A stretch of 64,000 bases of DNA from Bog-473 sp035551835 (GCA_035551835.1 DASZMN010000126.1:1-64000), one strand, 5' to 3'; shown: positions 7,832-16,039, numbered from the stretch's first letter. Notes: generated by a model from the sequence alone, not told the origin. Program-made: numbers and translations.

Positions 7832-9017
7832 TCCCGATCAGGTACCGCCCCGGTGGGGCACCCTCGCCAACGGCCTGACCCTTGCCGGGTTGGGCCTGCT
7901 GGTGTTCGGGTCCCTCACCGGGATCCCCGGGGCGGACTCCCACGGGCAGAAGGTCGCCGCCATCGCGTTGCTGGCGATCGCCACTCTCGCCTGGGTGGCC
8001 TGGGTCCTCCTGCGCAACGCGAGTCCGGAGCCCGTCGTCGCGGCGTGTCTCGTCGTGGTCGCCGCGGCGGGCGGGGCGCTGGCCGCCATCTCCGCGGTCG
8101 CCTTGATCTTCCCCGGTGTGGCAACGCTCGCCGCCGCCTCGCGGTGGCGCACGGTCTCTGCGGTCGGCGTCGGTGCCGTCGGCGCACTGGCCGTCCTCAT
8201 CGCCACGCTGGCCAACGGCAACAAATTCGCCATCGTCTGGGGCGGACTGGCGACCGGATTCACTGCGGTGATCGTCGGGCTCACCCGGCGCCAAGCGGTC
8301 GAGCACGCCGAGCAGATGACGAGGCTCGAGCTTGCGTCGGAACGGGCCGAGGTGGAACGCAACCGGGCGGAGTTGCTGGGCGAACGCAACCACCTCGCCC
8401 GCGAGCTCCACGACGTCCTCGCCCACACCCTGGCCGCGCTGTCGCTCCAGCTCGAGGCGTTCGCGACCGTCGTGGACGCCGAGCCGGAGACGAGCCCCCT
8501 GGTGAGCGAGCAACTGGAACGCACGCGCCTACTCGTGCGCGAGGGCCTCGATGAGGCGCGTGGTGCCGTGCGGGCCCTGCGCGACGACGCGGAGCCGATC
8601 GAGCGGCGCCTGGTCCGGCTCGCCGCACAGCACGATGCCGCCTTCGAGACGGCAGGCGAGGTGCGGGGCCTCGCGCCCGAGACGATCCTGGCGCTCTACC
8701 GGGTGACGCAGGAGGCGTTGACCAACGTCGTGAAGCACGCTCCCGGCGCGAGCACATCGATCCGGCTCGACGGCGGCGCCGACCGCGTGACGGTCACGAT
8801 CGACAACGACATACCCGCCCGCAACGGCACGGCGGCGCCGCTCGCGAGCAGCGGGGGCGGCTTCGGGTTGCAGGGGATTGCCGAACGGGTCGCCCTGCTC
8901 GGCGGGGAGTTCGAGGCGGGTCCCGTCGCCGCGGGCTGGCGGGTGACCGCGACCGTGCCGGCGCGGGCCAGTACGGCCGCCCTGGCGTCCAACGCGGAAG
9001 ACGCAGTGACCTCGTGA
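7812..9017 (+). CDS. Sensor histidine kinase, NarL/DesK type (HisKA_3)
   Basis: A 401-residue membrane kinase. Residues 18-158 contain four or five membrane spans with little outside them, so the sensor is the membrane part itself. A coiled segment (RLELASERAEVERNRAELL) leads to the dimerisation domain with phosphoacceptor His200 in ERNHLARELHDVLAHT. The ATPase domain has the N box (TQEALTNVVKHA, about 299-310) and the G box (GGGFGLQGIAERV). It should phosphorylate the response regulator encoded immediately downstream, whose GTG overlaps its stop by four bases (GTGA). Confidence 0.87.
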   Translation: MTILFPDPDQVPPRWGTLANGLTLAGLGLLVFGSLTGIPGADSHGQKVAAIALLAIATLAWVAWVLLRNASPEPVVAACLVVVAAAGGALAAISAVALIFPGVATLAAASRWRTVSAVGVGAVGALAVLIATLANGNKFAIVWGGLATGFTAVIVGLTRRQAVEHAEQMTRLELASERAEVERNRAELLGERNHLARELHDVLAHTLAALSLQLEAFATVVDAEPETSPLVSEQLERTRLLVREGLDEARGAVRALRDDAEPIERRLVRLAAQHDAAFETAGEVRGLAPETILALYRVTQEALTNVVKHAPGASTSIRLDGGADRVTVTIDNDIPARNGTAAPLASSGGGFGLQGIAERVALLGGEFEAGPVAAGWRVTATVPARASTAALASNAEDAVTS

Positions 9018-9691
9018 GGGTCCTCATCGCCGACGACCAGCGTGTCGTGCGCGATGGGCTCGCCATCATCGTCGGCGGGTTCGCCGGCACCGAGGTGATC
9101 GGCCTGGCCACCGACGGGGCTGAGGCGATCGGCCTCGCGGAGTCCGAGCAACCCGACGTCGTCCTCATGGACCTGCGCATGCCGAATGTCGACGGCGTCG
9201 AGGCGACCCGCGCCATCCGAGAGCGCCACCCCGCGGTGGCCGTGGTCGTCCTCACCACCTACGCCGACGACGAGTCGGTCGTGGCGGCCCTGTCCGCCGG
9301 AGCGTCCGGCTACCTGACCAAGGACGCGGCGCGCGAGGACGTCCGCCGCGCCCTCGAGGCGGCCGTGGCCGGCCAGACCGTGCTCGATCCCGCCGTGCAG
9401 GCCACCCTGCTCAGGGCGGCGCAGCAGGGCACGAGCCGCCCCGTCGCGCTGCCCGACGACCTGACCGACCGGGAGGTGGAGGTCCTGGGGCTGATCGCGG
9501 CGGGCCTTTCGAACCAGGAGATCGCCGAGCGGCTGTTCGTGGCCGAGACCACGGTGAAGACGCACGTCAACCGGATCTTTGCCAAGACCGGGAGCCGCGA
9601 CCGGGCCCAGGCGGCGGTTTACGCCCATCGGCACGGCCTCGGAGCAGTCCCGGGTGCCAGAGGCGGGGGCGGACGTTCCGCCCCGCCCTGA
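9014..9691 (+). CDS. LuxR/NarL-family response regulator
   Basis: A 225-residue two-component response regulator. The receiver has the acidic pair DD (residues 7-8), phosphoacceptor Asp53 (LMDLRMP), the Thr switch (LTTYAD) and Lys (YLTKDAA). The C-terminal LuxR helix-turn-helix is intact (LTDREVEVLGLIAAGLSNQE, then VKTHVNRIFAK). It starts at a GTG overlapping the kinase stop, so it is the cognate partner. The last 15 residues are Gly/Ala-rich and of no evident function. Confidence 0.88.
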   Translation: MRVLIADDQRVVRDGLAIIVGGFAGTEVIGLATDGAEAIGLAESEQPDVVLMDLRMPNVDGVEATRAIRERHPAVAVVVLTTYADDESVVAALSAGASGYLTKDAAREDVRRALEAAVAGQTVLDPAVQATLLRAAQQGTSRPVALPDDLTDREVEVLGLIAAGLSNQEIAERLFVAETTVKTHVNRIFAKTGSRDRAQAAVYAHRHGLGAVPGARGGGGRSAPP

Positions 9692-9737
9692 CCGTTCCCC
9701 CCCGGCCGCTCTTGCCCCTGCGGGCTGAGGTGCCACG

Positions 9738-10011
9738 ATGCTGCGGCGCGAGCTCGCCGTCGGGTACCCGGTCGCGGGATTCTGGCCGTGCTGGTGCCGA
9801 CGTCGGTCTGGCAGGCGGTCTTCGTCACCGGCCACGGGTACTGGACCAGCCTCGAGAACGCCCTCGTCGGCCCGTTGATCGCGATCATCAGTTTCGTCTG
9901 CTCCATCGGCAACGTCCCGCTGGCTGCCGCGCTGTGGCACGGCGGCATCTCGTTCGGTGGCGTGCTCGCGTTCCTCTTTGCGGACCTGATCACGTTCCCG
10001 TTGCCTGCGCG
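9738..10011 (+). pseudogene. Remnant of a DUF318/YraQ (ArsP_1-like) permease
   Basis: The frame from 9788 encodes LVPTSVWQAVFVTGHG, then SFVCSIGNVPLAAALWHGG and FADLITFPL, which is the conserved C-terminal half of predicted permeases of the DUF318/ArsP_1 group, including the SVCS(V/I)GNVPLAA signature. The preceding 48 bases match the same family in another frame (RRELAVGYPVAGF), so one base has been lost near 9782. The expected N-terminal half is absent, and after about 10011 the similarity ends. This is a doubly truncated, frameshifted relic, not a working gene. Confidence 0.7.
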
Positions 10012-10296
10012 CCACGGAAGGCGCCTCCGAGCCCACCGGGCGGTCGCGGGCATCGGGCCCGCCACGCGCAGGCGCACACCGACCCGGCGGTCGCCGAGGG
10101 ACGCATGAGCCCCGACGATGCGGACGCGTATCTCGAGCGCGTGCGCGACGGCGAGCACTCGCGGGAGCTGCGCCTCCGCATCCGCGGCAAGGCCTGAGGT
10201 CAGGCCACCCCGCTCCGACCGCCGGGACGGGTCCGGGGGAACCGGTCGGCTGGTTCCCCCAACCGCTCGACCCGAGCGGCTCGGGCGCGCGGTCAC

Positions 10297-10302
10297 TACA
10301 GT
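10297..10302 (+). promoter_or_regulatory. Leaderless -10 box TACAGT before the CrtI-like gene
   Basis: TACAGT lies nine bases before the ATG at 10312, placing transcription start at or next to the start codon. It is only three bases before the GTG at 10306, which argues for the ATG. No Shine-Dalgarno sequence is seen. Confidence 0.5.
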
Positions 10303-10311
10303 GCCGTGACC

Positions 10312-11910
10312 ATGCCGGACTACGACGCCATCGTCATCGGCGCAGGGCACAACGGGCTGACGGCGGCCGCGGTCATGGCCCGGGGCGGTCTGCGCGTGCT
10401 GTGCCTCGAGAAGAACCATTTCATCGGCGGGATGGCCTCGACCACAGAGCTGATCCGGGGCTACCGCTTCGAGCTCGCCGGGTCGATCCAGTTCCCGATC
10501 CCGAACGAGATCTTCGAGGACCTCGAGCTCGGGTCGTGCCCGATCTACGAGCCGGAGGTCCAGTCCGCCAGCATCGCCGACCGTGACGGCGACCAATCGC
10601 TCATCCTCCTGTACTCGGACCCCGAGAAGCTGCTCGAGCACCTTGGCGAGACGCTCGGGATCGAGGCGGTGCTCGGCATGGCCGAGGTGGCAGCCTGGGC
10701 GGAGGCGCCGGCGCGGGCCATCGGTCGCTTCGACGTGCGCCGGCCCCCCAAGTCGCTCGACGAGATGTGGGCCTGCGCCACCAACGAGGCCGAGCGCGAG
10801 GCGTTGCGCATCGCCATGTTCGGCAGCGTGATGGACGTGGTCGACCGCTACCTCCCCGATCCCGTCAAACACGCGCCGGTGCGCAGCATGCTCAGCTTCC
10901 TCGCCGTCAACTCGACGTACCGGGGGCCGTACTCTCCCGGCAGCGCGCTGTGCCTCGCCTTCGCGCTGGCGTCGCCGGGTACCGCCACCATGTCCAAGGT
11001 GCGCGGCGGGCTCGGGACCATCGCCGACCACCTGCTCTCGCTCTTCGAGCGGCACGGGGGCGAGCTGCGCCGCCACGCCAAGGTGACGCGCATCGTGGTC
11101 GACGAGGGAGTCGTGCGCGGCGTCGAGCTCGGCGAGGGCGGGGTGGTGACGGCGCCGATCGTCGTCTCGAACCTCGACCCGACGGCCACGTTCGCCCATC
11201 TGCTCGACCCCGACGCACTGCCCGACGCCTTCGCGCGGCGGGTACGCGGCATCGACCACCGGGCCGCCTACTTCCAGGCCCACTTCGCGCTGCGTGGCCT
11301 GCCCGAGTACCGCGGGCCCTACGAGGCCCTCAACGGATCGTCGATGGGGCGCAACGTCACCTTCTTCAGCACAGCGGAGCAGATGCAGCGCGACTTCGAG
11401 GGGTGCGTGCGCGGCCAGGTGCCCGCGTCGCCGTCGTTCAACCTCCAGATCCCCTCGCTCGACGACCCCAGCCTGGCCCCCGAAGGCATGCACGCGGCCA
11501 GCAGCTTCGCCTTCTACCTGCCGATCGGCGCCGACCGCGAGACGCAGAACCGCCAGCGTGACGAGATGGCCGACCGCATCGTGGCCAAGATCGCGGCGGC
11601 GGCACCGAACTTCCCTGATCTGATCGTGCGGCAGCTGAACTACCCGGCCTTCACCTATGAGCTGATGTTCGGCTGCACGGGCGGTGACTTCACCCACGGG
11701 CTGCTCCAGCCCGAGTTCATGGGGCCGTTCCGCCCGGGGCCGCTCGGGTGGCCGGACAACCCCGTGCCGATCTCGGGTCTCTATCTCTGCGGCGCCGGGT
11801 GCCACGGCGGACCCGGGGTCACCTTCATCCCCGGGTACAACGCCGGCTACGACGTCTTGGACGCGCTCGGCGCGGGCGCGGCGGGCGCGGCGGGCGCGGG
11901 AGCCTCCTGA
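10312..11910 (+). CDS. CrtI-like NAD(P)/FAD-dependent oxidoreductase (phytoene desaturase family)
   Basis: A 532-residue flavoprotein. The N-terminal dinucleotide-binding motif VIGAGHNGLTAAAVMARGG is intact. The C-terminus has the conserved second FAD-contact region (GLYLCGAGCHGGPGVTFIPG). The layout fits the CrtI/CrtO-like group that desaturates or oxidises carotenoids and other polyprenyl or hydrophobic substrates. No other carotenoid gene is nearby, so the substrate is open. ATG 10312 is preferred to GTG 10306 because of the upstream -10 box. The last 13 codons form an Ala/Gly repeat (GAGAAGAAGAGAS) that overlaps the converging DUF2834 gene by 64 bp. Confidence 0.8.
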   Translation: MPDYDAIVIGAGHNGLTAAAVMARGGLRVLCLEKNHFIGGMASTTELIRGYRFELAGSIQFPIPNEIFEDLELGSCPIYEPEVQSASIADRDGDQSLILLYSDPEKLLEHLGETLGIEAVLGMAEVAAWAEAPARAIGRFDVRRPPKSLDEMWACATNEAEREALRIAMFGSVMDVVDRYLPDPVKHAPVRSMLSFLAVNSTYRGPYSPGSALCLAFALASPGTATMSKVRGGLGTIADHLLSLFERHGGELRRHAKVTRIVVDEGVVRGVELGEGGVVTAPIVVSNLDPTATFAHLLDPDALPDAFARRVRGIDHRAAYFQAHFALRGLPEYRGPYEALNGSSMGRNVTFFSTAEQMQRDFEGCVRGQVPASPSFNLQIPSLDDPSLAPEGMHAASSFAFYLPIGADRETQNRQRDEMADRIVAKIAAAAPNFPDLIVRQLNYPAFTYELMFGCTGGDFTHGLLQPEFMGPFRPGPLGWPDNPVPISGLYLCGAGCHGGPGVTFIPGYNAGYDVLDALGAGAAGAAGAGAS

Positions 11911-12356
11911 GCCAGCAGTGCGTTGTTGTAGCGCAACTGGCGCTCCATGAAGGCGAGGAAGATCGCGATGGAGAAAGCCAAGCTCGTGAAGAGGCTCATT
12001 ACGAAGAAGATCCAGGACCACTTGAGGCCGCGCCGGGTGCCCTCGACGATCGTCCAGAGCGGCATGAGCACCACGTTGACGATGACGTAGTCCTGGGCGG
12101 CCGAGTCGGCGGCCCAGTTGGTGAACAGCATCTTGGTGTAGTTCCAATAGTTGGCGTCGTGGTACGTGTGCGTGTAGCGCACGTTGAAGTACCAGCCGAG
12201 GACGATCGAGCAGATGCCGACCACGTAGTAGACGCCCTCGAGCACGCTGACGCGACCTGCGATGGTCCCGCTACGGAAGAGGTGGCGGTTGACGTAGAAG
12301 GCGGCCGCCGTAGTGGCAAGTCCAAGGATGCCGGTGATCAGCAGCTGCGACGTCAT
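11847..12356 (-). CDS. DUF2834-like integral membrane protein
   Basis: A 169-residue protein with about four membrane segments (ITGILGLATTAAAFYVN; YYVVGICSIVLGWYF; DYVIVNVVLMPLWTIV; SWIFFVMSLFTSLAFSIAIFLAF). This fits the small DUF2834-type membrane proteins; function unknown. The ATG at 12356 is preceded by AGGAGG at proper distance. The C-terminal tail (APAPAAPAAPAPSASKTS) is low complexity and is encoded by the complement of the Ala/Gly tail of the CrtI-like gene: the two genes converge and share 64 bp made of a GGCGCGGCG-type repeat. Confidence 0.7.
   Translation of the reverse strand: MTSQLLITGILGLATTAAAFYVNRHLFRSGTIAGRVSVLEGVYYVVGICSIVLGWYFNVRYTHTYHDANYWNYTKMLFTNWAADSAAQDYVIVNVVLMPLWTIVEGTRRGLKWSWIFFVMSLFTSLAFSIAIFLAFMERQLRYNNALLAQEAPAPAAPAAPAPSASKTS
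11866..11900. repeat. GC-rich short tandem repeat shared by two converging genes
   Basis: About three copies of a nine-base unit GCGGGCGCG run through the overlapping 3' ends of the CrtI-like and DUF2834 genes. One strand reads Ala/Gly, the other Ala/Pro. Confidence 0.7.
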
Positions 12357-12433
12357 GCCCGTCCTCCTGCTTGTGCATGCGAGTGCGCACACCCTAAGGG
12401 GAGGCCGCGGGGCGTGCCCGGGAGCGCCGCCGG

Positions 12434-12802
12434 TCAGAGCAGTTCGAGCAGGCGTTCGGGTGGGCGGGCGATGACGGCCCGGTCGCCGACCACGAAGATG
12501 GGCCGCTCCAGCAGGATCGGGTGCCTGGTGATGGCGTCGAGCAGCTCGGCGGGGGAGGCGTCGGCCAGGCCCAGCTCGGCATAGACCGCCTCGCCCGTAC
12601 GCATCATCATGCGCGGGTCGTGGATGGCGAGCATCAACATGAGCCGCTGGAGGTCGGCCGGGGTCGGCGGCTCGTCGAGATAGCGGACATGCCGTGCCTC
12701 GACGGACTTCTCCTCGAGGATGGCGACCGCCGAGCGGCACTTCGAGCACCCGTCGTTCACGTAGAGCTGGGGCTCGTTCTCGTTCTCGTTCTCCTTCGGC
12801 AC
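12434..12802 (-). CDS. ArsC/Spx-family thioredoxin-fold protein
   Basis: A 122-residue arsenate-reductase-family protein. After a charged leader (NENENE) comes the first strand and active-site motif YVNDGCSKCRSA, a CxxC where many ArsC proteins have CxxS. The family helix region (LMLMLAIHDPRMMMRTGE) and the C-terminal strand with the conserved RPIFVVGDRAVIARPPE are intact. Related proteins reduce arsenate or act as Spx/YffB-like thiol proteins; no other arsenic gene is nearby, so the role is open. It begins with GTG at 12802; TATCCT seven bases upstream indicates a leaderless message. Confidence 0.8.
   Translation of the reverse strand: MPKENENENEPQLYVNDGCSKCRSAVAILEEKSVEARHVRYLDEPPTPADLQRLMLMLAIHDPRMMMRTGEAVYAELGLADASPAELLDAITRHPILLERPIFVVGDRAVIARPPERLLELL
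12772..12793. repeat. Hexanucleotide repeat CTCGTT in the ArsC-like leader
   Basis: About three and a half copies of a six-base unit (CTCGTT on the plus strand) encode the alternating Asn-Glu leader of the ArsC-like protein. Because the unit is six bases, copy-number change would alter the leader by two residues without shifting the frame. Confidence 0.75.
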
Positions 12803-12809
12803 GGCCGCC

Positions 12810-12815
12810 AGGATA
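12810..12815 (-). promoter_or_regulatory. Leaderless -10 box TATCCT for the ArsC-like gene
   Basis: On the minus strand TATCCT is followed by seven bases and then the GTG start at 12802. It lies in the 31-bp gap to the lipoprotein gene, whose stop is upstream. Confidence 0.5.
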
Positions 12816-12833
12816 CGGCGCGGCCCACGTCGC

Positions 12834-14375
12834 TCAGCCGGACGCGCCCGGGACGCCCGACGACGCGGGTAACGCCGCTAGCGCCTGGCTCCAGGCGTAG
12901 AAGAGCGCACGGGCGGGCGCGCCCGCCACGGCCATGGTCACCGCCATGGACGTGCCCCCGTTGTCGCCCTCGTGGTGGTCGCCGGTGGCGTCGAGCGCGG
13001 CCCCCATCACCAGGTTCGTCCCCGTCCCGAAGTCGTCGAGAATGCCCTTGCGGTGCCCCCAACAACCGGGTGCGCCGCGATGGAGGCAGTCCAAGTTGCC
13101 ACTGTTGAAGCCGTCGTCGTACATCCATCCGTACACCGCATCGAGCCCGTTGGACGAGCCGCCCGCCCACTCGGCATCGTCGAGGACGTAGGCCGCACCG
13201 GGGTCGGGCGGGTCGTTGGCCACCTCCGCTCCCCGGAGGGCGTTCTGGTCGAGGCCGGTCGTGAGCCCGCTGAACGGGGCCAGTCCGCGGTCGACCCGTT
13301 CGAGGTTCACGGCCACGAAGAGTTGCTCGGGCACACTCAGCTGCGCGAAGCCTGCCGGCAGCACCATCGGCCGGACGCCCTCGAGCGCGTGCGCATGGTT
13401 GATGGCATCCAGCGCGGCGCCCATGCAGGCGGGCGAGTTGTCGATCCCGGTGTCCACGCAGACGCGCGTGTAGTCCGGATTGGGCTGCACGTTGCGGGGT
13501 GGGTCGGCGATCCCGGCATTCGACTCGGAGGGCAACACCGCCCGCAGAGGTCGCATGGTGCCGGTCTTCGTGGCGACCAGGGCGTCGTTCCACGAGTACA
13601 CGAAACCGCTCGCATGCTCGTCGACGGCGAGCGTCGCGGCCAGCGACGACCCGCCCCGATCTCCGGCCGACGTGTCGCCGCTGGGGTCGAAGGCGGCACC
13701 CATGACGAGCCGCCGCGAACCGAAGCGCTCGAGGACTATCTGGCGGTCGGCCCAGCAGCCGGAGGTCTGGTTGCTCGAGCAGTTGGGCACGCCGCTGTTG
13801 GGGCCGTCGTTGTACATCCACTGGTAGTCGGCGTCGAGGCCGTTGTCGACGGCCCCGATCCACTCGGCGTCGACCGACGCGTAGTCGCGACCCGGACGCG
13901 GCGGGAGTTGGGCCGTGCCGGCGCCTTTCTGCGCGTCAGCGTCGAGCGCGGCGCTCAGTCCGGCAAAGGGAGCCAGCCCCCGGTCGACGCGTTCGCGGTC
14001 CAGCGCCACCAAGAGCTGTTCGGGCACGCTCAGTTGGGCGAAGTCGGCGGGTAGTGCCATGGGCCGCAGCCCCTCCCCGGCCCGGGCGGCGTCGATGGCC
14101 TCGAGCGTGAGGCGCAGGCAGGTGTTCGTCGAGTCCCCGCCGACCGGCGCACAGGAGTTGGAGTAGTTAGGCGTCGGGGCGATCGACTGCGACGGCGTGG
14201 CCAAGGCGTTGTTGGCGCCACCCGGGCCGGACGAGCAGCCGGCCAGGCCGACCCCGGCGACGAGCGCGAGCGCGAGCGCGAGCGCAAGGCCCGGTGCGCC
14301 TCCGGTGCCGGCTGCTTTCAGGCCGCGCCGCATCCGCCTCCCGGCGGCGCGCGTCAAGTCGTCGGCTTCCCCCAT
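12834..14375 (-). CDS. Lipoprotein with two tandem CAP/SCP-like domains
   Basis: A 513-residue exported protein. A basic n-region (RRMRRGLK), an Ala-Leu repeat core and a lipobox LAGC mark it as a lipoprotein attached to the outer face of the membrane. The mature part holds two clearly homologous copies of about 220 residues; each has RPMxLPAxFAQLSVPEQL, then ERVDRGLAPFxGL, then a W-MY-DG segment and GCW with a following basic helix. The ExxR-type helix and GCWxxR suggest a CAP (cysteine-rich secretory/PR-1) fold, which I regard as likely rather than certain. Starts at 14402 and 14333 are also possible; 14375 is chosen because TACGTT lies ten bases before it. Confidence 0.68.
   Translation of the reverse strand: MGEADDLTRAAGRRMRRGLKAAGTGGAPGLALALALALVAGVGLAGCSSGPGGANNALATPSQSIAPTPNYSNSCAPVGGDSTNTCLRLTLEAIDAARAGEGLRPMALPADFAQLSVPEQLLVALDRERVDRGLAPFAGLSAALDADAQKGAGTAQLPPRPGRDYASVDAEWIGAVDNGLDADYQWMYNDGPNSGVPNCSSNQTSGCWADRQIVLERFGSRRLVMGAAFDPSGDTSAGDRGGSSLAATLAVDEHASGFVYSWNDALVATKTGTMRPLRAVLPSESNAGIADPPRNVQPNPDYTRVCVDTGIDNSPACMGAALDAINHAHALEGVRPMVLPAGFAQLSVPEQLFVAVNLERVDRGLAPFSGLTTGLDQNALRGAEVANDPPDPGAAYVLDDAEWAGGSSNGLDAVYGWMYDDGFNSGNLDCLHRGAPGCWGHRKGILDDFGTGTNLVMGAALDATGDHHEGDNGGTSMAVTMAVAGAPARALFYAWSQALAALPASSGVPGASG
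14260..14286. repeat. Hexanucleotide repeat GAGCGC in a signal peptide
   Basis: Four copies of GAGCGC encode the Ala-Leu run in the hydrophobic core of the lipoprotein signal peptide. Changes of copy number would lengthen or shorten the core by two residues each. Confidence 0.75.
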
Positions 14376-14523
14376 CAAGTGCACCAACGTAGCCAGCACC
14401 AATGAGGCTCGAGGCCGGCCGACCCCCTGCCACAGACGCCAATTAAGGCGGCGACGGTACCTCCTCGCGCGGCTCGGTATGGGGGTACGACCACTCGTTC
14501 CCTTTGAGTACCGGCCGCGAGGG

Positions 14524-15153
14524 TTAGCGACCCGCTCCGGCAGGCTTCGCTGCGACGCCGAGCGTCAGCCAGCACCAGGGCTTGGGGCCCTTGACGTAGC
14601 GCTGCTCGTTGCGCTCCATCACGAAGCCCGCCCGCTCCACGAGCGTGGAGGGGTCGCGGGTCAGGTGACAGCCGTCGGCCAGCCGGCGCTGAAGCGGTTC
14701 GATCCGGTGCTGCCATTTGGCCACGCCCTCATCGGGCGACAACCCGTGCTCGAGGAAGTGCACGGTGCCCGCTGGCTTGAGCACCCGCATGAGTTCGGAG
14801 AGCGCCTGGGCCGGATCGGCGACGGTGCAGAGGGTGAAGGTGCAGAGCGCCGCGTCACAGCTGGCGTCGGCGAGCGGGAGGGCCTGGCCGTCGAGCCCCA
14901 CGTGCTCGACGTGGATCTGGGTCTCCCGGATGCGGCGCTCGGCGCGACGGCGCGCCACACTCGCCGGCTCGACCGCCAGCACGGTGTCCACCTCGGGCGG
15001 GTAATGCGGCACGTTCAACCCGGAGCCGAAGCCGATCTCGACCACGCGTCCGGCGAGGCCCTCGGTCGTCCGCTCCCGCCATCGGTCGAAGCCGGCCGAG
15101 CCGCAGGTCCATTCCACCAGCCGGGGGACGACCTGCTCGTTGTACACGCCCAC
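14524..15153 (-). CDS. Class I SAM-dependent methyltransferase
   Basis: A 209-residue Methyltransf_11-type enzyme. Motif I (VVEIGFGSGLNVPHYP) binds S-adenosylmethionine, motif II (TVLAVEP) supplies the acidic residue, and the post-motif segment LPLADASCDAALCTFTLC plus LMRVLKPAGTVHFLEHG follow in order. The C-terminus resembles small-molecule or lipid methyltransferases such as the METTL7/UbiE-like group; substrate unknown. It begins with GTG at 15153, with TAGCGT six bases upstream (leaderless). It is divergent from the SDR gene 40 bp away and codirectional with the lipoprotein gene. Confidence 0.82.
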   Translation of the reverse strand: MGVYNEQVVPRLVEWTCGSAGFDRWRERTTEGLAGRVVEIGFGSGLNVPHYPPEVDTVLAVEPASVARRRAERRIRETQIHVEHVGLDGQALPLADASCDAALCTFTLCTVADPAQALSELMRVLKPAGTVHFLEHGLSPDEGVAKWQHRIEPLQRRLADGCHLTRDPSTLVERAGFVMERNEQRYVKGPKPWCWLTLGVAAKPAGAGR

Positions 15154-15159
15154 GCGACG

Positions 15160-15165
15160 ACGCTA
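15160..15165 (-). promoter_or_regulatory. Leaderless -10 box TAGCGT for the methyltransferase gene
   Basis: On the minus strand TAGCGT is followed by six bases and the GTG start at 15153. Confidence 0.42.
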
Positions 15166-15193
15166 TCGGCCCGGGTAGGGAAGAATCACGGCC

Positions 15194-16039
15194 ATGGACA
15201 TCCACGGCAGTGCGCTGGTCACCGGCGCCAGCCGCGGCATCGGCCGGGCGGTCGCGCTCGAGCTGGCGCATCGCGGCTTCGACACCGTCGCGACCATGCG
15301 TGATCCCGCCGCCGGAGCCGACCTGGCCGCGTCGGCGCCCGGACGTTTGGAGGTCCGGCGCCTCGACGTCACCGACCCCACCACGTTCGACCTGCCGGAC
15401 GACTTGCGGGTACTCGTCAACAACGCCGGGGTCGACACGGAGTACCTGCCCGTTGAGCACGCGCAGATCGACGATTGGCGCCGCATGTTCGAGACGAACG
15501 TCTTCGGCACAGTGGCGCTCACTTCGGCGGCGATCCCCACGCTGCGGGAGAACCGGCCATCGGTCGTCTGCACGATCACGTCTTCGTCGATCATCGCCGC
15601 CGTGCCGTTCTATTCGGCCTATCGGGCGTCGAAGGCGGCGGCGTCGGCCTTCGGCGACAGCCTGCGGGTCGAGGTCGCGCCGTTCGGGATCCGGGCGGTC
15701 GAGATCCTGCCCGGCCCGGTCGACACCGACATGTTCCGCCTGAGCACGGGTGAGCAGGTGGCGGCGCGGTTCCCCGAGTATCGAGCGCTGGCCGACGTCA
15801 CCGGCGAACTGCGCCGCGCCCACGCCGATCCGCGGGTCGTGGAACCGGCGGCGGCGGCCGCAGCGATCGTCGACGCGATCCTCGACTCGGCGGGGCCGAT
15901 GCGTTACGGCTGCGACCCGGTGTCGTGTGAGCTGATGGACCTGTGGCGCCAGAGCGACGACGAGACGGTCTTCGCCCTGACGGGCCAGGGACTGTTGGAC
16001 CAGGCCGGCGGGAACGGAGCGGGGACCAGCACCGGTTAA
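15194..16039 (+). CDS. SDR family oxidoreductase
   Basis: A 281-residue short-chain dehydrogenase. It has TGASRGIGRAV near the N-terminus, VNNAGVDTEY, a catalytic Ser (TITSSS) and YxxxK (YSAYRASKAAASAFG), all intact. The segment EILPGPVDTDMF after the active site is typical of the retinol-dehydrogenase-like or 17-beta-HSD-like subgroup. Substrate unknown. It is transcribed divergently from the methyltransferase gene; AAGAAT lies seven bases before its ATG as a weak leaderless candidate. Confidence 0.85.
   Translation: MDIHGSALVTGASRGIGRAVALELAHRGFDTVATMRDPAAGADLAASAPGRLEVRRLDVTDPTTFDLPDDLRVLVNNAGVDTEYLPVEHAQIDDWRRMFETNVFGTVALTSAAIPTLRENRPSVVCTITSSSIIAAVPFYSAYRASKAAASAFGDSLRVEVAPFGIRAVEILPGPVDTDMFRLSTGEQVAARFPEYRALADVTGELRRAHADPRVVEPAAAAAAIVDAILDSAGPMRYGCDPVSCELMDLWRQSDDETVFALTGQGLLDQAGGNGAGTSTG

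Larger units (their letters stand above)
9692..10305. other. 614-bp region without an intact gene; permease remnant inside
   Basis: Between the response regulator and the CrtI-like gene no intact coding sequence is visible. It contains a broken DUF318/ArsP-type permease fragment (listed separately) and, after it, a short frame ending RMSPDDADAYLERV...RIRGKA at 10197 that reads like the tail of another protein but that I cannot assign. A CG-rich hairpin-prone stretch and the TACAGT box for the next gene close the region. Confidence 0.6.

Noticed and set aside
9712..10197. A 161-codon open frame between the response regulator and the CrtI-like gene
   Set aside because: The recognisable permease sequence lies in a different frame, and the composition is Arg/Pro/Ala-rich as in a shadow frame; only its last 40 codons might be a relic.
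14403..14523. c-di-AMP riboswitch before the CAP-like lipoprotein
   Set aside because: Wall-related actinobacterial genes may have one, but I could not find its conserved elements in this 121-bp gap.
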